This document shows, in pieces, positions 50,107 through 58,502 of a stretch of DNA of 64,000 nucleotides; the first letter of the stretch is position 1; each line of letters opens with the position of its first letter. A program made the translations under genes and the position numbers. Where the stretch lies: the IMG/VR virus record IMGVR_UViG_3300044633_000115, positions 1-64,000 of that record, one strand, 5' to 3'. The DNA comes from a virus. The notes under the pieces were generated by a model. It saw only the letters and a program-made list of their open reading frames with translations, searched no databases and was not told the origin of the DNA.

Positions 50107-52000
50107 CGTATGACATCCCCATCCCGCTCTCGCAGTTGACTGGTAACCCTTCGGCCCATGATGGTGTCCAACGCATGCAGGATTCCACATAGGCTCGTGC
50201 CTCATCTGCTTCTTCTTGCCGAGCGACAATACCGATAGCATCGTGTACTGTAAGTACAACCTTGTACCGCTTGGCAATTCGTAACATTTGTTCGCCAATG
50301 ATACACCGAGCGATTGCCTGTGTGAAGTTCTCTACGACCTTTCCACCATAAATTTTATTGGTGCCCTTGCGGGTGGTGTACTGGAATTGGCGTTTACCCT
50401 CACCATCCACAACCTCGACTAGCCCGCTATAGAACACATACAACCCGTTGGGTAAGCGGATGCGCCCACCACTCGGACCAGCGTCTACAGTCAGCAAGCC
50501 GTTGCGACCCAAGTTCATCGTCTGCCCACGCGCCATGCATCTCAGGGCTTCTTGGGATTCGCGCCAAAGTTGCGGTATCTTGGGGTACGTCTGGCGGTAA
50601 GTATCAATAATACGTTTCGCCTCATCGCCGTCAATCTCCGTGCCAAGTGTTTTGAGTTGTAGTTGAAACTTCGGGCCACCCATGCCGTACCCCGCGCCGA
50701 GAATCGTTGTCTTACCAACGAACCGCTCGTCTTTGCTAATCTTATCAACCGACTGGTTGTAGATAACAGATGCCATGATTTTGTATACGTCCTCGCCATT
50801 TGCAAACGCCTCCACTAAATCGTCTTGCTCGGATTCCCACGCCAAGGTGCGGGCTTCAATTTGTGATGAGTCAGCATCGATAAACACGTAACCCTCTGGG
50901 GCAAGAATGGCTTGCTTGAGTTTGGGTGGTGGTTCGTCTTGCTTTTGACGGGGTAAGTTCTGTAGGTTCACAGAATCCGTACCACCCCATCGCCCTGTGT
51001 GGGCGGCGTAGTACTTCAACGGTACTGGGAATAACCCTCGCTTGCCGATGTCGATGAATCGTTGGGTGCGAGTCTCTTCAATCGTTGACTTAGTACCCAG
51101 CCTAGCCGCAACCAACGCTTGCACCCGTTTGTCTTCATGCTCTAGCAAATCTTGTAGGGCAGCATCTGTCTTGGCAAATGCAAATGTCTCTTTGCCTGTG
51201 GTCATGCTTATCTTGACGGGGGGTGACACGCCTATGGACTCAAGCATCTTGGCAAACTTGGGGTTGCTCATTAACGTCTTGCGTACTTCTGCCTTTACCT
51301 CTTCGTCACCCAGTATGTGTTTGACGGCTAAGTCTTTGTGGCCTACGGCTTGCAGGGCGTTGACCAAGTGGTTGGTCTTTTGCCCGACAGTCTCAGCAAG
51401 GTGTTGCTCTAACAGCACGCTATCAAGGCGCAGTACTGGGTCGATGAACATGCGTAGCGTCAGGTCAATCAGCTTTAGTTCTGACTTGGGAAACTTGCCC
51501 ATCATTTTGTTAAAGATGTCGTAGGTTAACTGCACATCGTTCTTGCAGTACTCGCCGTACTGGTCGAGTTCACGCGGGGTGAACTGCACCAAGCGTTTGC
51601 CCTTGGCATCGTCCACCTCGGTGCCCTTATGCCCCACGCCATATTGAACGGCAATGTTCTTGAGAGATACGCTTTGTTCTACGCCATGCAAGGCACGCGC
51701 CATCGACTGCGTGTCGAGCCAGCCCATAGGTTTGATGCCGTACCGCCATGACAAGATAGCCCCATCGAACATGGTGTTGTGTGCCAGTACAAGTGAGTCT
51801 GCCCAAGGCAGTCGGTCAAGGGCTGTGGTTACCCGCAGTTCACCACCTGACACCCACACAGGTGGGGCGTCATCTACCTTGTAAGAAAAACCAATCGTCT
51901 GAAACAAGCCAGCCCGCACATACTCTTCGGTACTTATCTTGCTAAGGCTGTAGTCTTGGTCGTAGTAAGTTTCAAAATCTATTGTGATTAGGTGAGTCAT
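50096..52000 (-). CDS. DNA polymerase, family A with 3'-5' exonuclease
   Basis: 634 residues. Exonuclease motifs: D8-x-E10 (TIDFETYY), N75-x-x-x-FD (AHNTMFDG) and Y151-x-x-x-D155 (YCKND). Polymerase motif A is DADSSQIEART (D377), motif B R426-x-x-x-K430-TTILGAGYG, motif C VHDAI. The residue equivalent to E. coli F762 is Leu434. There is no 5'-3' exonuclease domain, as usual in phage enzymes. It is the central replicative enzyme, flanked by nucleases and helicases. Start ATG 52000 has AAAGGACAGACAG upstream. Confidence 0.95.
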   Translation of the reverse strand: MTHLITIDFETYYDQDYSLSKISTEEYVRAGLFQTIGFSYKVDDAPPVWVSGGELRVTTALDRLPWADSLVLAHNTMFDGAILSWRYGIKPMGWLDTQSMARALHGVEQSVSLKNIAVQYGVGHKGTEVDDAKGKRLVQFTPRELDQYGEYCKNDVQLTYDIFNKMMGKFPKSELKLIDLTLRMFIDPVLRLDSVLLEQHLAETVGQKTNHLVNALQAVGHKDLAVKHILGDEEVKAEVRKTLMSNPKFAKMLESIGVSPPVKISMTTGKETFAFAKTDAALQDLLEHEDKRVQALVAARLGTKSTIEETRTQRFIDIGKRGLFPVPLKYYAAHTGRWGGTDSVNLQNLPRQKQDEPPPKLKQAILAPEGYVFIDADSSQIEARTLAWESEQDDLVEAFANGEDVYKIMASVIYNQSVDKISKDERFVGKTTILGAGYGMGGPKFQLQLKTLGTEIDGDEAKRIIDTYRQTYPKIPQLWRESQEALRCMARGQTMNLGRNGLLTVDAGPSGGRIRLPNGLYVFYSGLVEVVDGEGKRQFQYTTRKGTNKIYGGKVVENFTQAIARCIIGEQMLRIAKRYKVVLTVHDAIGIVARQEEADEARAYVESCMRWTPSWAEGLPVNCESGMGMSYGDC

Positions 52001-52466
52001 TTACTGTCTGTCCTTTTTCGTATTCTTCGTTTGCCCACGGGTTGGTGGTAGTGGCGCTAACTATTCCACCATTACCTACTTGTGCTTGTGTAAACAACGC
52101 TGGGTCTGCCCACCCTGTTGAGTAGCGGTCTTTGGCTTTGTATATAAGGTTTTTCGCGCCTATTGCTGTTCCTAGCATCTGTTTCTCAGCGGTTACATCT
52201 GAACCAGAAAGGATTTGGTGCAACATATGTTTGTGCATATCTTTAAGGTAGATGTGTCGGTACGCTTCAACTAGCGCATCGATTTCTTCTTTGGGTAGTG
52301 CCCAGAGCGACCGCGCAAAATTTTCTGTGGGATTGCGTGCAACATCTTGCAAGTTTTCAATCAGAGTACCCCATCTAGACCTTGGACTGTGGTGCATGAA
52401 CTCTTCTGGGTTTGAAGCCATGCGGTCTAGCACTAAGTTGGTGTAGTCACTAAAGTTTTTGGGCAT
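51972..52466 (-). CDS. Replication-region protein, unknown
   Basis: 164 residues, helical, balanced composition; includes GAKNLIYKAKDRYSTGWADP and NENFARSLWALPKEEIDAL-like helix. GAGGACTTAT precedes the ATG. It overlaps the polymerase start by 29 bases and the VRR-NUC gene. No family recognised. Confidence 0.6.
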   Translation of the reverse strand: MPKNFSDYTNLVLDRMASNPEEFMHHSPRSRWGTLIENLQDVARNPTENFARSLWALPKEEIDALVEAYRHIYLKDMHKHMLHQILSGSDVTAEKQMLGTAIGAKNLIYKAKDRYSTGWADPALFTQAQVGNGGIVSATTTNPWANEEYEKGQTVNDSPNHNRF

Positions 52467-52764
52467 ATAAGTCCTCTATCTTCATCAGCCATTCTTTCAA
52501 CTGGCCTACGTTTGTTTCGTTGATGACCCACGCTGTGCCGTGTGCCTTGCGTATCTTGGCAATCTCGCGCTCTTGCAAGACTGTCGTTACACCCTTACCC
52601 GCTTTGCACTCGATGGCTATGAAGTGCCCATCAAGACAGCAGATGATGTCGGGTATGCCTTGTCTGCCGTAGCCGTTGGCGGGCGGGCAGAAGTAATAGA
52701 CACCATGCTCATCGAGTATGGTGCGTACCGCGTGCTTGACCTTAACTTCAGGCGTCTGGGCCAT
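52450..52764 (-). CDS. VRR-NUC nuclease
   Basis: 104 residues from ATG 52764 with GAGG six bases upstream. CPPANGYGRQGIPDIICCL (D39), FIAIECKAGKG (E52-x-K54) and LQEREIAKIRKAHGTAWVI follow the stand-alone VRR-NUC domain, a member of the PD-(D/E)XK superfamily often acting as Holliday-junction or flap nuclease in phages. It overlaps both neighbours. Confidence 0.85.
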   Translation of the reverse strand: MAQTPEVKVKHAVRTILDEHGVYYFCPPANGYGRQGIPDIICCLDGHFIAIECKAGKGVTTVLQEREIAKIRKAHGTAWVINETNVGQLKEWLMKIEDLYAQKL

Positions 52765-53032
52765 AGCCAACCTCTGCTAGTTTGTGCATGTAATGCTTGG
52801 CCTTACCAGCATCGTCACTACCATCTTTGCGACCAGCACGCATGCTGTACTTGATGATGTTGCCTTTTAGAAAGCCACGGAATTCTTCTGGTTTCAGCAC
52901 CGCTTCCATTACAGCCCAAGGTTGCACGGGCATATTTTTGTAGTGGTTGCCGCTTACCTGTAGGTCATCAGCACGCGTGCCGTTGAACTGTTGGTCAATC
53001 AGGGTTTCGGGGAACATTTCAAGTTGTTTCAT
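52748..53032 (-). CDS. DUF3310-like protein
   Basis: 94 residues from ATG 53032 (TTGGAGATAACT before it). SGNHYKNMPVQPWAVMEAVL, GFLKGNIIKYSMRAGRKDG and KAKHYMHKLAEVG match the DUF3310 pattern, a small protein frequent in phage nucleotide or replication regions and sometimes annotated as a nucleotide kinase-like protein. Function unproven. Confidence 0.75.
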   Translation of the reverse strand: MKQLEMFPETLIDQQFNGTRADDLQVSGNHYKNMPVQPWAVMEAVLKPEEFRGFLKGNIIKYSMRAGRKDGSDDAGKAKHYMHKLAEVGYGPDA

Positions 53033-53034
53033 AG

Positions 53035-53262
53035 TTATCTCCAAAATCGGTTGAGGTTATCGGTTGTAAAAGTTTTTTGGTATTCTGTTTGTTTGGGTTC
53101 TGTCAGTCGTTTTTTACTTGGCAAAGCACCCGCGAATACTTCTTCTTTGGTTTTGAAATTACAGAAACAAAGTTTGCAATACCTTCTGCGGTAAGTGAAC
53201 TCTTCGTTCTGTATCGTTTCGACAATAGCTATCTTGTCGCCCTCGCACTTGGGGCATTTCAT
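53035..53262 (-). CDS. NrdR-like zinc-ribbon protein
   Basis: 75 residues. MKCPKCEGDKIAIVETIQNE and RRRYCKLCFCNFKTKEEV form a CxxC...CxxC zinc ribbon like the N-terminus of NrdR or phage Ogr-type transcription factors. The ATG overlaps the preceding stop (ATGA). It may bind DNA as a small activator. Confidence 0.7.
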   Translation of the reverse strand: MKCPKCEGDKIAIVETIQNEEFTYRRRYCKLCFCNFKTKEEVFAGALPSKKRLTEPKQTEYQKTFTTDNLNRFWR

Positions 53263-53426
53263 TCCTCTCTCGCTTTTAGCATTGCGTCTGCCAACGCGTA
53301 TGAGTCCAAGGCAATAACATCTGCGGGTACGTCTTGGTAATCTTCTCGACTGTTCATTGACTGCATAGCCTGTGCCGCAAAGTAATCACGCAAGGTAATT
53401 GCGGAAATCATTTCGTGGTCTTTCAT
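53259..53426 (-). CDS. Small early protein (55 aa)
   Basis: 55 residues: MKDHEMISAITLRDYFAAQA, MQSMNSREDYQDVPADVIAL, DSYALADAMLKAREE. I recognise the 'ITLRDYFAAQAM...ALADAMLKAR' type from many proteobacterial phages; function unknown. It has a GGAGG ribosome site and an ATGA overlap with the next gene. Confidence 0.75.
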   Translation of the reverse strand: MKDHEMISAITLRDYFAAQAMQSMNSREDYQDVPADVIALDSYALADAMLKAREE

Positions 53427-53528
53427 CTAGTCCTCCGAACTCAACATAAAAATTGCCACGGCAACCGTCACTACCACCACTCCACCAAGGCACATCAATA
53501 AGACTACCCATGCAATAGTTTCAAGCAT
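53427..53528 (-). CDS. Tiny single-span membrane protein (33 aa)
   Basis: 33 residues, nearly all hydrophobic (TIAWVVLLMCLGGVVVVTVA), with TAGGAGACAAAG before the ATG and a stop one base before the next gene. This is probably a true small membrane protein of the early operon; effect on the host membrane is possible but not shown. Confidence 0.55.
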   Translation of the reverse strand: MLETIAWVVLLMCLGGVVVVTVAVAIFMLSSED

Positions 53529-53736
53529 CTTTGTCTCCTAGTTCTTTAAGCCTTTCTTCGAGGCGACGTATACGCTGGCGGTTGTACTCGACAACGCTCG
53601 TTGCGTACTCAAGTGACTTCTCTGCTTGCATCTTCGATAGGAATGCGTCACGCATCTCAATGTCAATGAGTTCTTGCATCGTGCGTGGGCGTAACATATC
53701 TTTGATAAAAGTTACTATGGTTTCTCGTTTAGTCAT
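53521..53736 (-). CDS. Small coiled-coil early protein
   Basis: 71 residues, helical, charged (EKSLEYATSVVEYNRQRIRR, LEERLKELGDKDA), overlapping both neighbours by eight bases. Not recognised. The same stop/start overlap pattern repeats through 53.26-53.9 kb. Confidence 0.6.
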   Translation of the reverse strand: MTKRETIVTFIKDMLRPRTMQELIDIEMRDAFLSKMQAEKSLEYATSVVEYNRQRIRRLEERLKELGDKDA

Positions 53737-53893
53737 CGTTGTTCTCCATGTCTTTAAGCATTTGACTCAAAGCCATCATCTGCTTGCTTTTTTCCATACG
53801 TTGCGCATGGAGCACATCCATTGCTTCGCTCAGTGCTTTGGATGCCCCATACAGTTCAAGAATTTCGTCCTTGATTTCTTGCTTGGTTTTCAT
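53729..53893 (-). CDS. Small helical early protein (54 aa)
   Basis: 54 residues: MKTKQEIKDEILELYGASKA, LSEAMDVLHAQRMEKSKQMM, then ALSQMLKDMENNDD. Met-rich helix, overlapping neighbours at both ends. No family recognised. Operon placement supports it. Confidence 0.6.
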   Translation of the reverse strand: MKTKQEIKDEILELYGASKALSEAMDVLHAQRMEKSKQMMALSQMLKDMENNDD

Positions 53894-54582
53894 GTGTTCT
53901 TCTCCTTGAGTTTGGCTTCAATGCCTCTGAAAAATTCACGCCAAAAACTATCGGTCGGGTCTGATGCTTCCATTTTTTCAGCGCAATCTGCAATCTCTTC
54001 ATCAGTCAGCCCAACCCATGTGCGCTGTGGTGGGGTGGTGTAGAGAGGAATTGGTTTATATACACTTGATGGCTTCTTCCATCTAAAGTATTTGTGACCT
54101 GTTGCATTTTCACAAAGGTATGCAACGGGCGTAGACGTGGTTATAGAAATAGTGCCAGACTGTTTTGCTTCTGGTTGCTCTAATTCTTCGGCATAAACAT
54201 CATCAAGCAATGCTTGCGCTACTGCTTGTCGTACCTTCATGGCATCCGTTATGTATCGCTCTGGCTGTGGTGGGGTAGGTGCTTCATCCCAAGCCGCCAT
54301 GTAAACAGATGCGGCATGACCTGCATATAGGCGCTCGTCATACCCTTCTGTTGAGCACTCATCCATTGCTTTAAGCATTGCATCGGTTGCATATCTTGGC
54401 ATGAGTTTCCACGCCACAGGCTCTTGCTCTGGCTGTGCCAAGGCTTCTTTGATGGCGGTGATGGCTTCGCGGCATTGAACCACCTCATACAAGCCGCCCG
54501 AAATAGACGCATCCAGCACTTTTGGAGAATTATCTAAAACCCCCTCCAACGCCTCAAGCGCCAGTTCTAATGCTTGTCTCAT
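53890..54582 (-). CDS. Early protein with EPVAW/TPPQRTWVGL motifs
   Basis: 230 residues. Helical N-terminus (ALELALEALEGVLDNS), QPEQEPVAWKLMPRYATDAM, VAYLCENATGHKYFRWKK and YTTPPQRTWVGLTDEEI are shared by many early proteins of Burkholderiales and gamma-proteobacterial phages, apparently modular and of unknown role. It starts in an ATGA overlap. It hints at a betaproteobacterial host. Confidence 0.65.
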   Translation of the reverse strand: MRQALELALEALEGVLDNSPKVLDASISGGLYEVVQCREAITAIKEALAQPEQEPVAWKLMPRYATDAMLKAMDECSTEGYDERLYAGHAASVYMAAWDEAPTPPQPERYITDAMKVRQAVAQALLDDVYAEELEQPEAKQSGTISITTSTPVAYLCENATGHKYFRWKKPSSVYKPIPLYTTPPQRTWVGLTDEEIADCAEKMEASDPTDSFWREFFRGIEAKLKEKNT

Positions 54583-54860
54583 TGCTTGCCCTCCAACTTA
54601 GCCAGTCGGTCACCCAACTCGCGTATACATACCCTAGCAATAGCTAGTTCGTCCATGAGTTTTAGATAGTCATCTACAGAGATAGACATAAACTGCGCAG
54701 ATTTTTCGCCATACGCATCTTTATACAAACCCAATCGTTCGTTCTCGTCATGCAGTGCTTGCAGTACAGCTTCTTTGCGTTGCTTGCTCTCGCGCTCTAT
54801 GCGGTTAAACAGTTCACGCTCTTCGTCTGTTTCAATCATTAAGTTTTTAATTTTCCCCAT
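54579..54860 (-). CDS. Small helical early protein
   Basis: 93 residues, charged helices (EERELFNRIERESKQRKEAV, YLKLMDELAIARVCIRELGD). ATG 54860 follows AAGGAG at proper spacing and is preferred over ATG 54839. No family recognised. Confidence 0.6.
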   Translation of the reverse strand: MGKIKNLMIETDEERELFNRIERESKQRKEAVLQALHDENERLGLYKDAYGEKSAQFMSISVDDYLKLMDELAIARVCIRELGDRLAKLEGKQ

Positions 54861-55186
54861 GTCGCATACTCCTTGTTAAAGCCAAAGTTAATTAAATCTA
54901 GTGCAAAGTCTACCTTTAGTTTCTTTAGTTTCATTAAGTGTTTACTTGTTTCCGAGACGAGCCAGAACGCGCCGCCTACGCGGTGGCCTATGCTCTTAAT
55001 CTCGCCCATTTTGTCTACCATACTTAGCAGTGCTACGTCTTTGCGTATCCAATCAGGCAGATGTTCGTCATCGAATAGGGCTTGTGGCCCGATGATTTCT
55101 TTTCTGTTGTCTAGATACGCGGTGACGCGCCACCGCCCATCACTCTCGTAGGTGACGCGGTAGATGTACTCAGAGTTACGTTTCAA
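54839..55186 (-). CDS. Early protein, unknown; start uncertain
   Basis: 115 residues if begun at TTG 55186 (AAAGGTAAAGAT before it). NSEYIYRVTYESDGRWRVTA, DNRKEIIGPQALFDDEHLPD and KHLMKLKKLKVDFALDLINF give a normal globular composition. A longer frame (to 55348) runs in the overlapping VWA gene and reads as Ser/Thr noise, so it is rejected; ATG 55234 is an alternative. Confidence 0.5.
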   Translation of the reverse strand: MKRNSEYIYRVTYESDGRWRVTAYLDNRKEIIGPQALFDDEHLPDWIRKDVALLSMVDKMGEIKSIGHRVGGAFWLVSETSKHLMKLKKLKVDFALDLINFGFNKEYATWGKLKT

Positions 55187-55196
55187 ATCTTTACCT

Positions 55197-56357
55197 TTAC
55201 ATATGAATAGTTTTGCCGTTGGAAGCAACAGCATGTCGGTTGTCGGCGATACACCAGAGGATAGGCGCAGGCCAGTTGTTGCCCCAGTCATTGAATACCT
55301 CTCCATCTGTGAGCATGACGATACAGTCGGGCTTGATGTTGTGTTCATTCAAGTAGTCCGACAAACAAGAAGGTGCTGTACCACCACCGCCCTTGGGCTT
55401 GGTGCTTTCACGCAGTGAGGTCAGCGCCTGCTCGTCATAAGTTTCGTGTGCGGCTACAGTATGCCCCCAATAGATGACATCGACAAGTTCGGGTTTAACC
55501 GATTCGCAAATACCCTGTGCCTCACCAAGAAATGCAGCCAGTTCCCTGTTGCCAATAGAACCAGACGAATCAACACCCAACACAATACGGCGCACCCTGT
55601 CGCTATACGATGTAGGCAACGTCAAGTCTTGGCTTTGAAACCTGCGGTCGATACGGCGATACGATGTGTAGTCGTCCCCGATGATTGAGTTGGTCGCAAA
55701 CTCACGCATAGCATCACGCCAATCTACCTTGGGCTCGAGCATCTCCATCAGACCCCTGTCTACATTCGCACCCGCCTTGCTTGCAAGGATGCCACCCTGA
55801 CGCAACGCTTGGTCGATAGTGTTAGACAACTCATCTACTTCTTCTTGGGTCATAGACTCGCCTGATTCCCAGTCATGCTCATCGAAGCCTCGCCCACCGC
55901 CTTGTGGCTTGCCGTTGGGGTATTGCTTGTTAAGTAGACGGAACACCTCGCCCGCATCCATGTCACGGTACTGCTCGTCAATGCACCCACCATCGGGTAG
56001 TTTCACAAAACCATCTCGTATGTATCTATCGTTGATGGGTATGTTGATGACGAAGTCGCACGCCATGTTAGCTAGTTGGGGGTTCTGTTTGTACATCCAC
56101 CGCCATGTATGCATATGCTTATAGGCGCAGTGCATCTTCTCGTGCAGTACAAGCCCCATAAGTTCTGCATCAGTTAGTTTGCTGATGAATTGCAAGCCGT
56201 ACTCGGTATTGACACCATCTGTACGCGCTGTCATTGTGGGGTCGTCCACTACTGTAGATTTCCCATACATGATGATGCAAGCAATCATCATGTAGTCAGG
56301 GTCGCGGATAAGCGACACATGCGCCCGCTCAAGGCGCTGTTGTGGTGATAGGTTCAT
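55197..56357 (-). CDS. VWA-like/DUF2201-type protein with HExxH
   Basis: 386 residues. The N-terminal half has a metallopeptidase-like LHEKMHCAYKH (H72, E73, H76) and conserved CDFVINIPINDRYIRDGFVK; the C-terminal half is a VWA-like domain with a MIDAS core VDSSGSIGN (D263, S265, S267) and VMLTDGEV. This is the DUF2201/VWA-like type that works with MoxR-family ATPases, as in the neighbouring genes. It may be a cofactor-type chaperone or peptidase scaffold acting on host or phage complexes. Its start overlaps the neighbour's stop by four bases. Confidence 0.85.
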   Translation of the reverse strand: MNLSPQQRLERAHVSLIRDPDYMMIACIIMYGKSTVVDDPTMTARTDGVNTEYGLQFISKLTDAELMGLVLHEKMHCAYKHMHTWRWMYKQNPQLANMACDFVINIPINDRYIRDGFVKLPDGGCIDEQYRDMDAGEVFRLLNKQYPNGKPQGGGRGFDEHDWESGESMTQEEVDELSNTIDQALRQGGILASKAGANVDRGLMEMLEPKVDWRDAMREFATNSIIGDDYTSYRRIDRRFQSQDLTLPTSYSDRVRRIVLGVDSSGSIGNRELAAFLGEAQGICESVKPELVDVIYWGHTVAAHETYDEQALTSLRESTKPKGGGGTAPSCLSDYLNEHNIKPDCIVMLTDGEVFNDWGNNWPAPILWCIADNRHAVASNGKTIHM

Positions 56358-56554
56358 GCTTGTCCCCTTACTACTTCAGCACAGCGACACTCGCATTGGT
56401 TATCCCCGATAACATCAAGAATACGCTTACGCTCGGCTTCTATCGCATGGTTTACTAGCCCCACTAGGTGCGGTGTTGATACCGTCCATGTTGTGAAGTT
56501 CTGGTTCTCTGCTACAACCTTGTGTAGCACTTGGATTATTTGGTCTTGTGTCAT
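56354..56554 (-). CDS. Small protein between VWA and AAA genes
   Basis: 66 residues from ATG 56554 (GAGGGGTGT before it). QIIQVLHKVVAENQNFTTWT, STPHLVGLVNHAIEAERKRI is a type met in phage early operons. Two or three Cys (CECRC) near the end. Function unknown; it lies inside the VWA/AAA module. Confidence 0.6.
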   Translation of the reverse strand: MTQDQIIQVLHKVVAENQNFTTWTVSTPHLVGLVNHAIEAERKRILDVIGDNQCECRCAEVVRGQA

Positions 56555-56561
56555 ACACCCC

Positions 56562-57617
56562 TCACGCAAACAAGTATTGGTTAGCGATAGCGAAGTCGGT
56601 GAACTTGCTGTTCTCCATAGCGAAGTCTTTGTTGGGCTTCTTCACGATAGTTGTACAGAACAACGCTTGCATTTCCTTGGGCATGCGTGCCATGTAATCC
56701 ATCCATGAGTCGAGCGTATCTTCTGTAACCCAGTTCAACGCTTGGTGTGTAAGCATCATCTTGCCCGCGATTTCCTTGGGCATGGGTGCGCTATCGGGAC
56801 CCGCAATAATCTCGGCACGGCGGGGTAATGAGTCACCCATCTGTATCCACGCTTGCAAGTCCACAGTCGCAGGCGCACCGATAGTACCCATCAACGCGTT
56901 CTCTAACGCACGCTTGGTAAACATACCGCGCTTGTTCACAATCTTGCTAGCCTGTGCCAATGAGCGATGTGTAACGAACGCGCTACGCTGTGCCTTGGGG
57001 TGGTAAATCAGCGGATTGTCATCGGGGTTGTCGTACATATCGAACGGGTGTAATGCTTCGGGACGCTCACCCACCCACATAATGATTTCGGGTGCGATGT
57101 CATTGAAGCGTGCCCATGTATCTACCCACTCAGGTGCGGGCATCTTCTCTAGGTCGGTGAACGATACGCGGTTGCGGTGATGGCCTTGGAACACATCGCC
57201 CACATTCTCTGAACCCTTGTTGGTAGTACCAAACACAATCGACTCAGGGTGTAGGTATCGGTTGCCCGCTCTACGCTCAACCAGTAGGGGCAGAGACGCA
57301 TTCAGCGTGGGGCGTGGTGACTTGCCAATCTCATCTAGCATGAGTAGCACAGGCACATCGTCATGTAAGCCAAACGATTCGTTGTAGTAGAACTCGGTTG
57401 TCTTGGTGTCGTGGTTAACTGCGGGTATGCGGAAGTCACCCTCATGCATCACAGTCATATCCATGTACACCTTGCGATGGTTGGGGAAACGCTGATGTAG
57501 TGCATCTATTAAAGATGATTTGCCAGAACCGATGTGGCCTTGCACGATACAGGTGACCTCGTGGCCTACTGCGCTAATCAGGTCAACTGTCTCTTGGTAG
57601 TTCATTGAAGTTTGCAT
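56562..57617 (-). CDS. MoxR/CbbQ-type AAA+ ATPase
   Basis: 351 residues from ATG 57617 (a GTG two codons earlier is possible). QGHIGSGKSSLIDAL is Walker A, VLLMLDEIGKSPRPTLNASL is Walker B with the MoxR-like helix-2 insert, and VFGTTNKGSENVGDVFQGHH with HHRNRVSF is the sensor-1 and Arg region. The gene lies between the VWA-type and DUF3150-type genes, the same triad seen on other phages and plasmids. MoxR ATPases remodel partner proteins bearing VWA domains. Confidence 0.85.
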   Translation of the reverse strand: MQTSMNYQETVDLISAVGHEVTCIVQGHIGSGKSSLIDALHQRFPNHRKVYMDMTVMHEGDFRIPAVNHDTKTTEFYYNESFGLHDDVPVLLMLDEIGKSPRPTLNASLPLLVERRAGNRYLHPESIVFGTTNKGSENVGDVFQGHHRNRVSFTDLEKMPAPEWVDTWARFNDIAPEIIMWVGERPEALHPFDMYDNPDDNPLIYHPKAQRSAFVTHRSLAQASKIVNKRGMFTKRALENALMGTIGAPATVDLQAWIQMGDSLPRRAEIIAGPDSAPMPKEIAGKMMLTHQALNWVTEDTLDSWMDYMARMPKEMQALFCTTIVKKPNKDFAMENSKFTDFAIANQYLFA

Positions 57618-57635
57618 ATTCACTTTCTTGGTTGG

Positions 57636-58502
57636 TTAAAGGGCTAAACTAAATTTGTCAGTCAGGTCGTCCATCTTTGTCTTGATAGAGTCCCGCATCT
57701 CAGGTGATTCACGTAACGACTTGATGTCTACATCCACTAAAGATATTTCAAGTGCCCTACGCGCTGCTTCTAAGTCAGGGTCGTCAAGCACATTCAATGA
57801 TTGCAAGGTAGTGCATAGACCCAATGCGTTCTCAAGCATGGATGCATACAACTTCTGTGGCTTGCCATCTTCCTTGGGTAGCATCTTGGCGCGGATGTGT
57901 ACCACCTCTTGATACAGGCGTTCCCACGGGGCATTCATAGCTTCTTGCACTCGCGACTTTACAGACGCTTCGAACTTCTCTTTGAGTTGTACTGCCGCTT
58001 CTGCGGGTATGTCCACACGGAAATCACCAGACTCAGGCACAGGGGTGAAGTGATACCTAAACCCGAACTTGCGGTGCATATCGTTTGCAGATGGATACTC
58101 TTTGGCATCGAACAACTTGCCCAACTTGAACGCTTGCGCGGCTACCTTGGTGCTGAAATTGTTGACGAATGTATCGACTAGCGCATTGAACTGTTGCTCA
58201 CGCTGTGCCAACTCATGGCTTATGTCCATGAATACCTTAGTAGGTACGAGACGCGTACCACTATCAGACCACGGCAGAGTTACGTTGTACAACCAAGTAC
58301 GTGATACCCCTGCGAATGAATTGATAGCTTCCAAGTCTGTATCTTCAGCAAACAGATTCTTCTGCACCGATGTGGCTGAAGCCCGCGCACCCTTGGCTAC
58401 GCTGACCTCGTTAGCCGTGGCTTTGTCTTGCTTACGGCCTGTGTATACGCTGATGTTTAAGTCTAGCAACATGGCGCTAGACGATATGCTTTTGTGTTTC
58501 AT
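57636..58502 (-). CDS. DUF3150-like protein
   Basis: 288 residues. LDLNISVYTGRKQDKATANE, SRTWLYNVTLPWSDSGTRLV and RFGFRYHFTPVPESGDFRV match the DUF3150 pattern, genes of which regularly accompany MoxR-type ATPases and VWA proteins. The body is helical. Function is unknown; it may be the substrate adaptor or third subunit of the complex. ATGA overlap with the preceding gene. Confidence 0.75.
   Translation of the reverse strand: MKHKSISSSAMLLDLNISVYTGRKQDKATANEVSVAKGARASATSVQKNLFAEDTDLEAINSFAGVSRTWLYNVTLPWSDSGTRLVPTKVFMDISHELAQREQQFNALVDTFVNNFSTKVAAQAFKLGKLFDAKEYPSANDMHRKFGFRYHFTPVPESGDFRVDIPAEAAVQLKEKFEASVKSRVQEAMNAPWERLYQEVVHIRAKMLPKEDGKPQKLYASMLENALGLCTTLQSLNVLDDPDLEAARRALEISLVDVDIKSLRESPEMRDSIKTKMDDLTDKFSLAL

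Noticed and set aside
50107-50298. N-terminal extension of the PD-(D/E)XK nuclease frame
   Set aside because: It overlaps the end of the DNA polymerase gene in another frame and has no nuclease-like residues; GTG 50106 is better.
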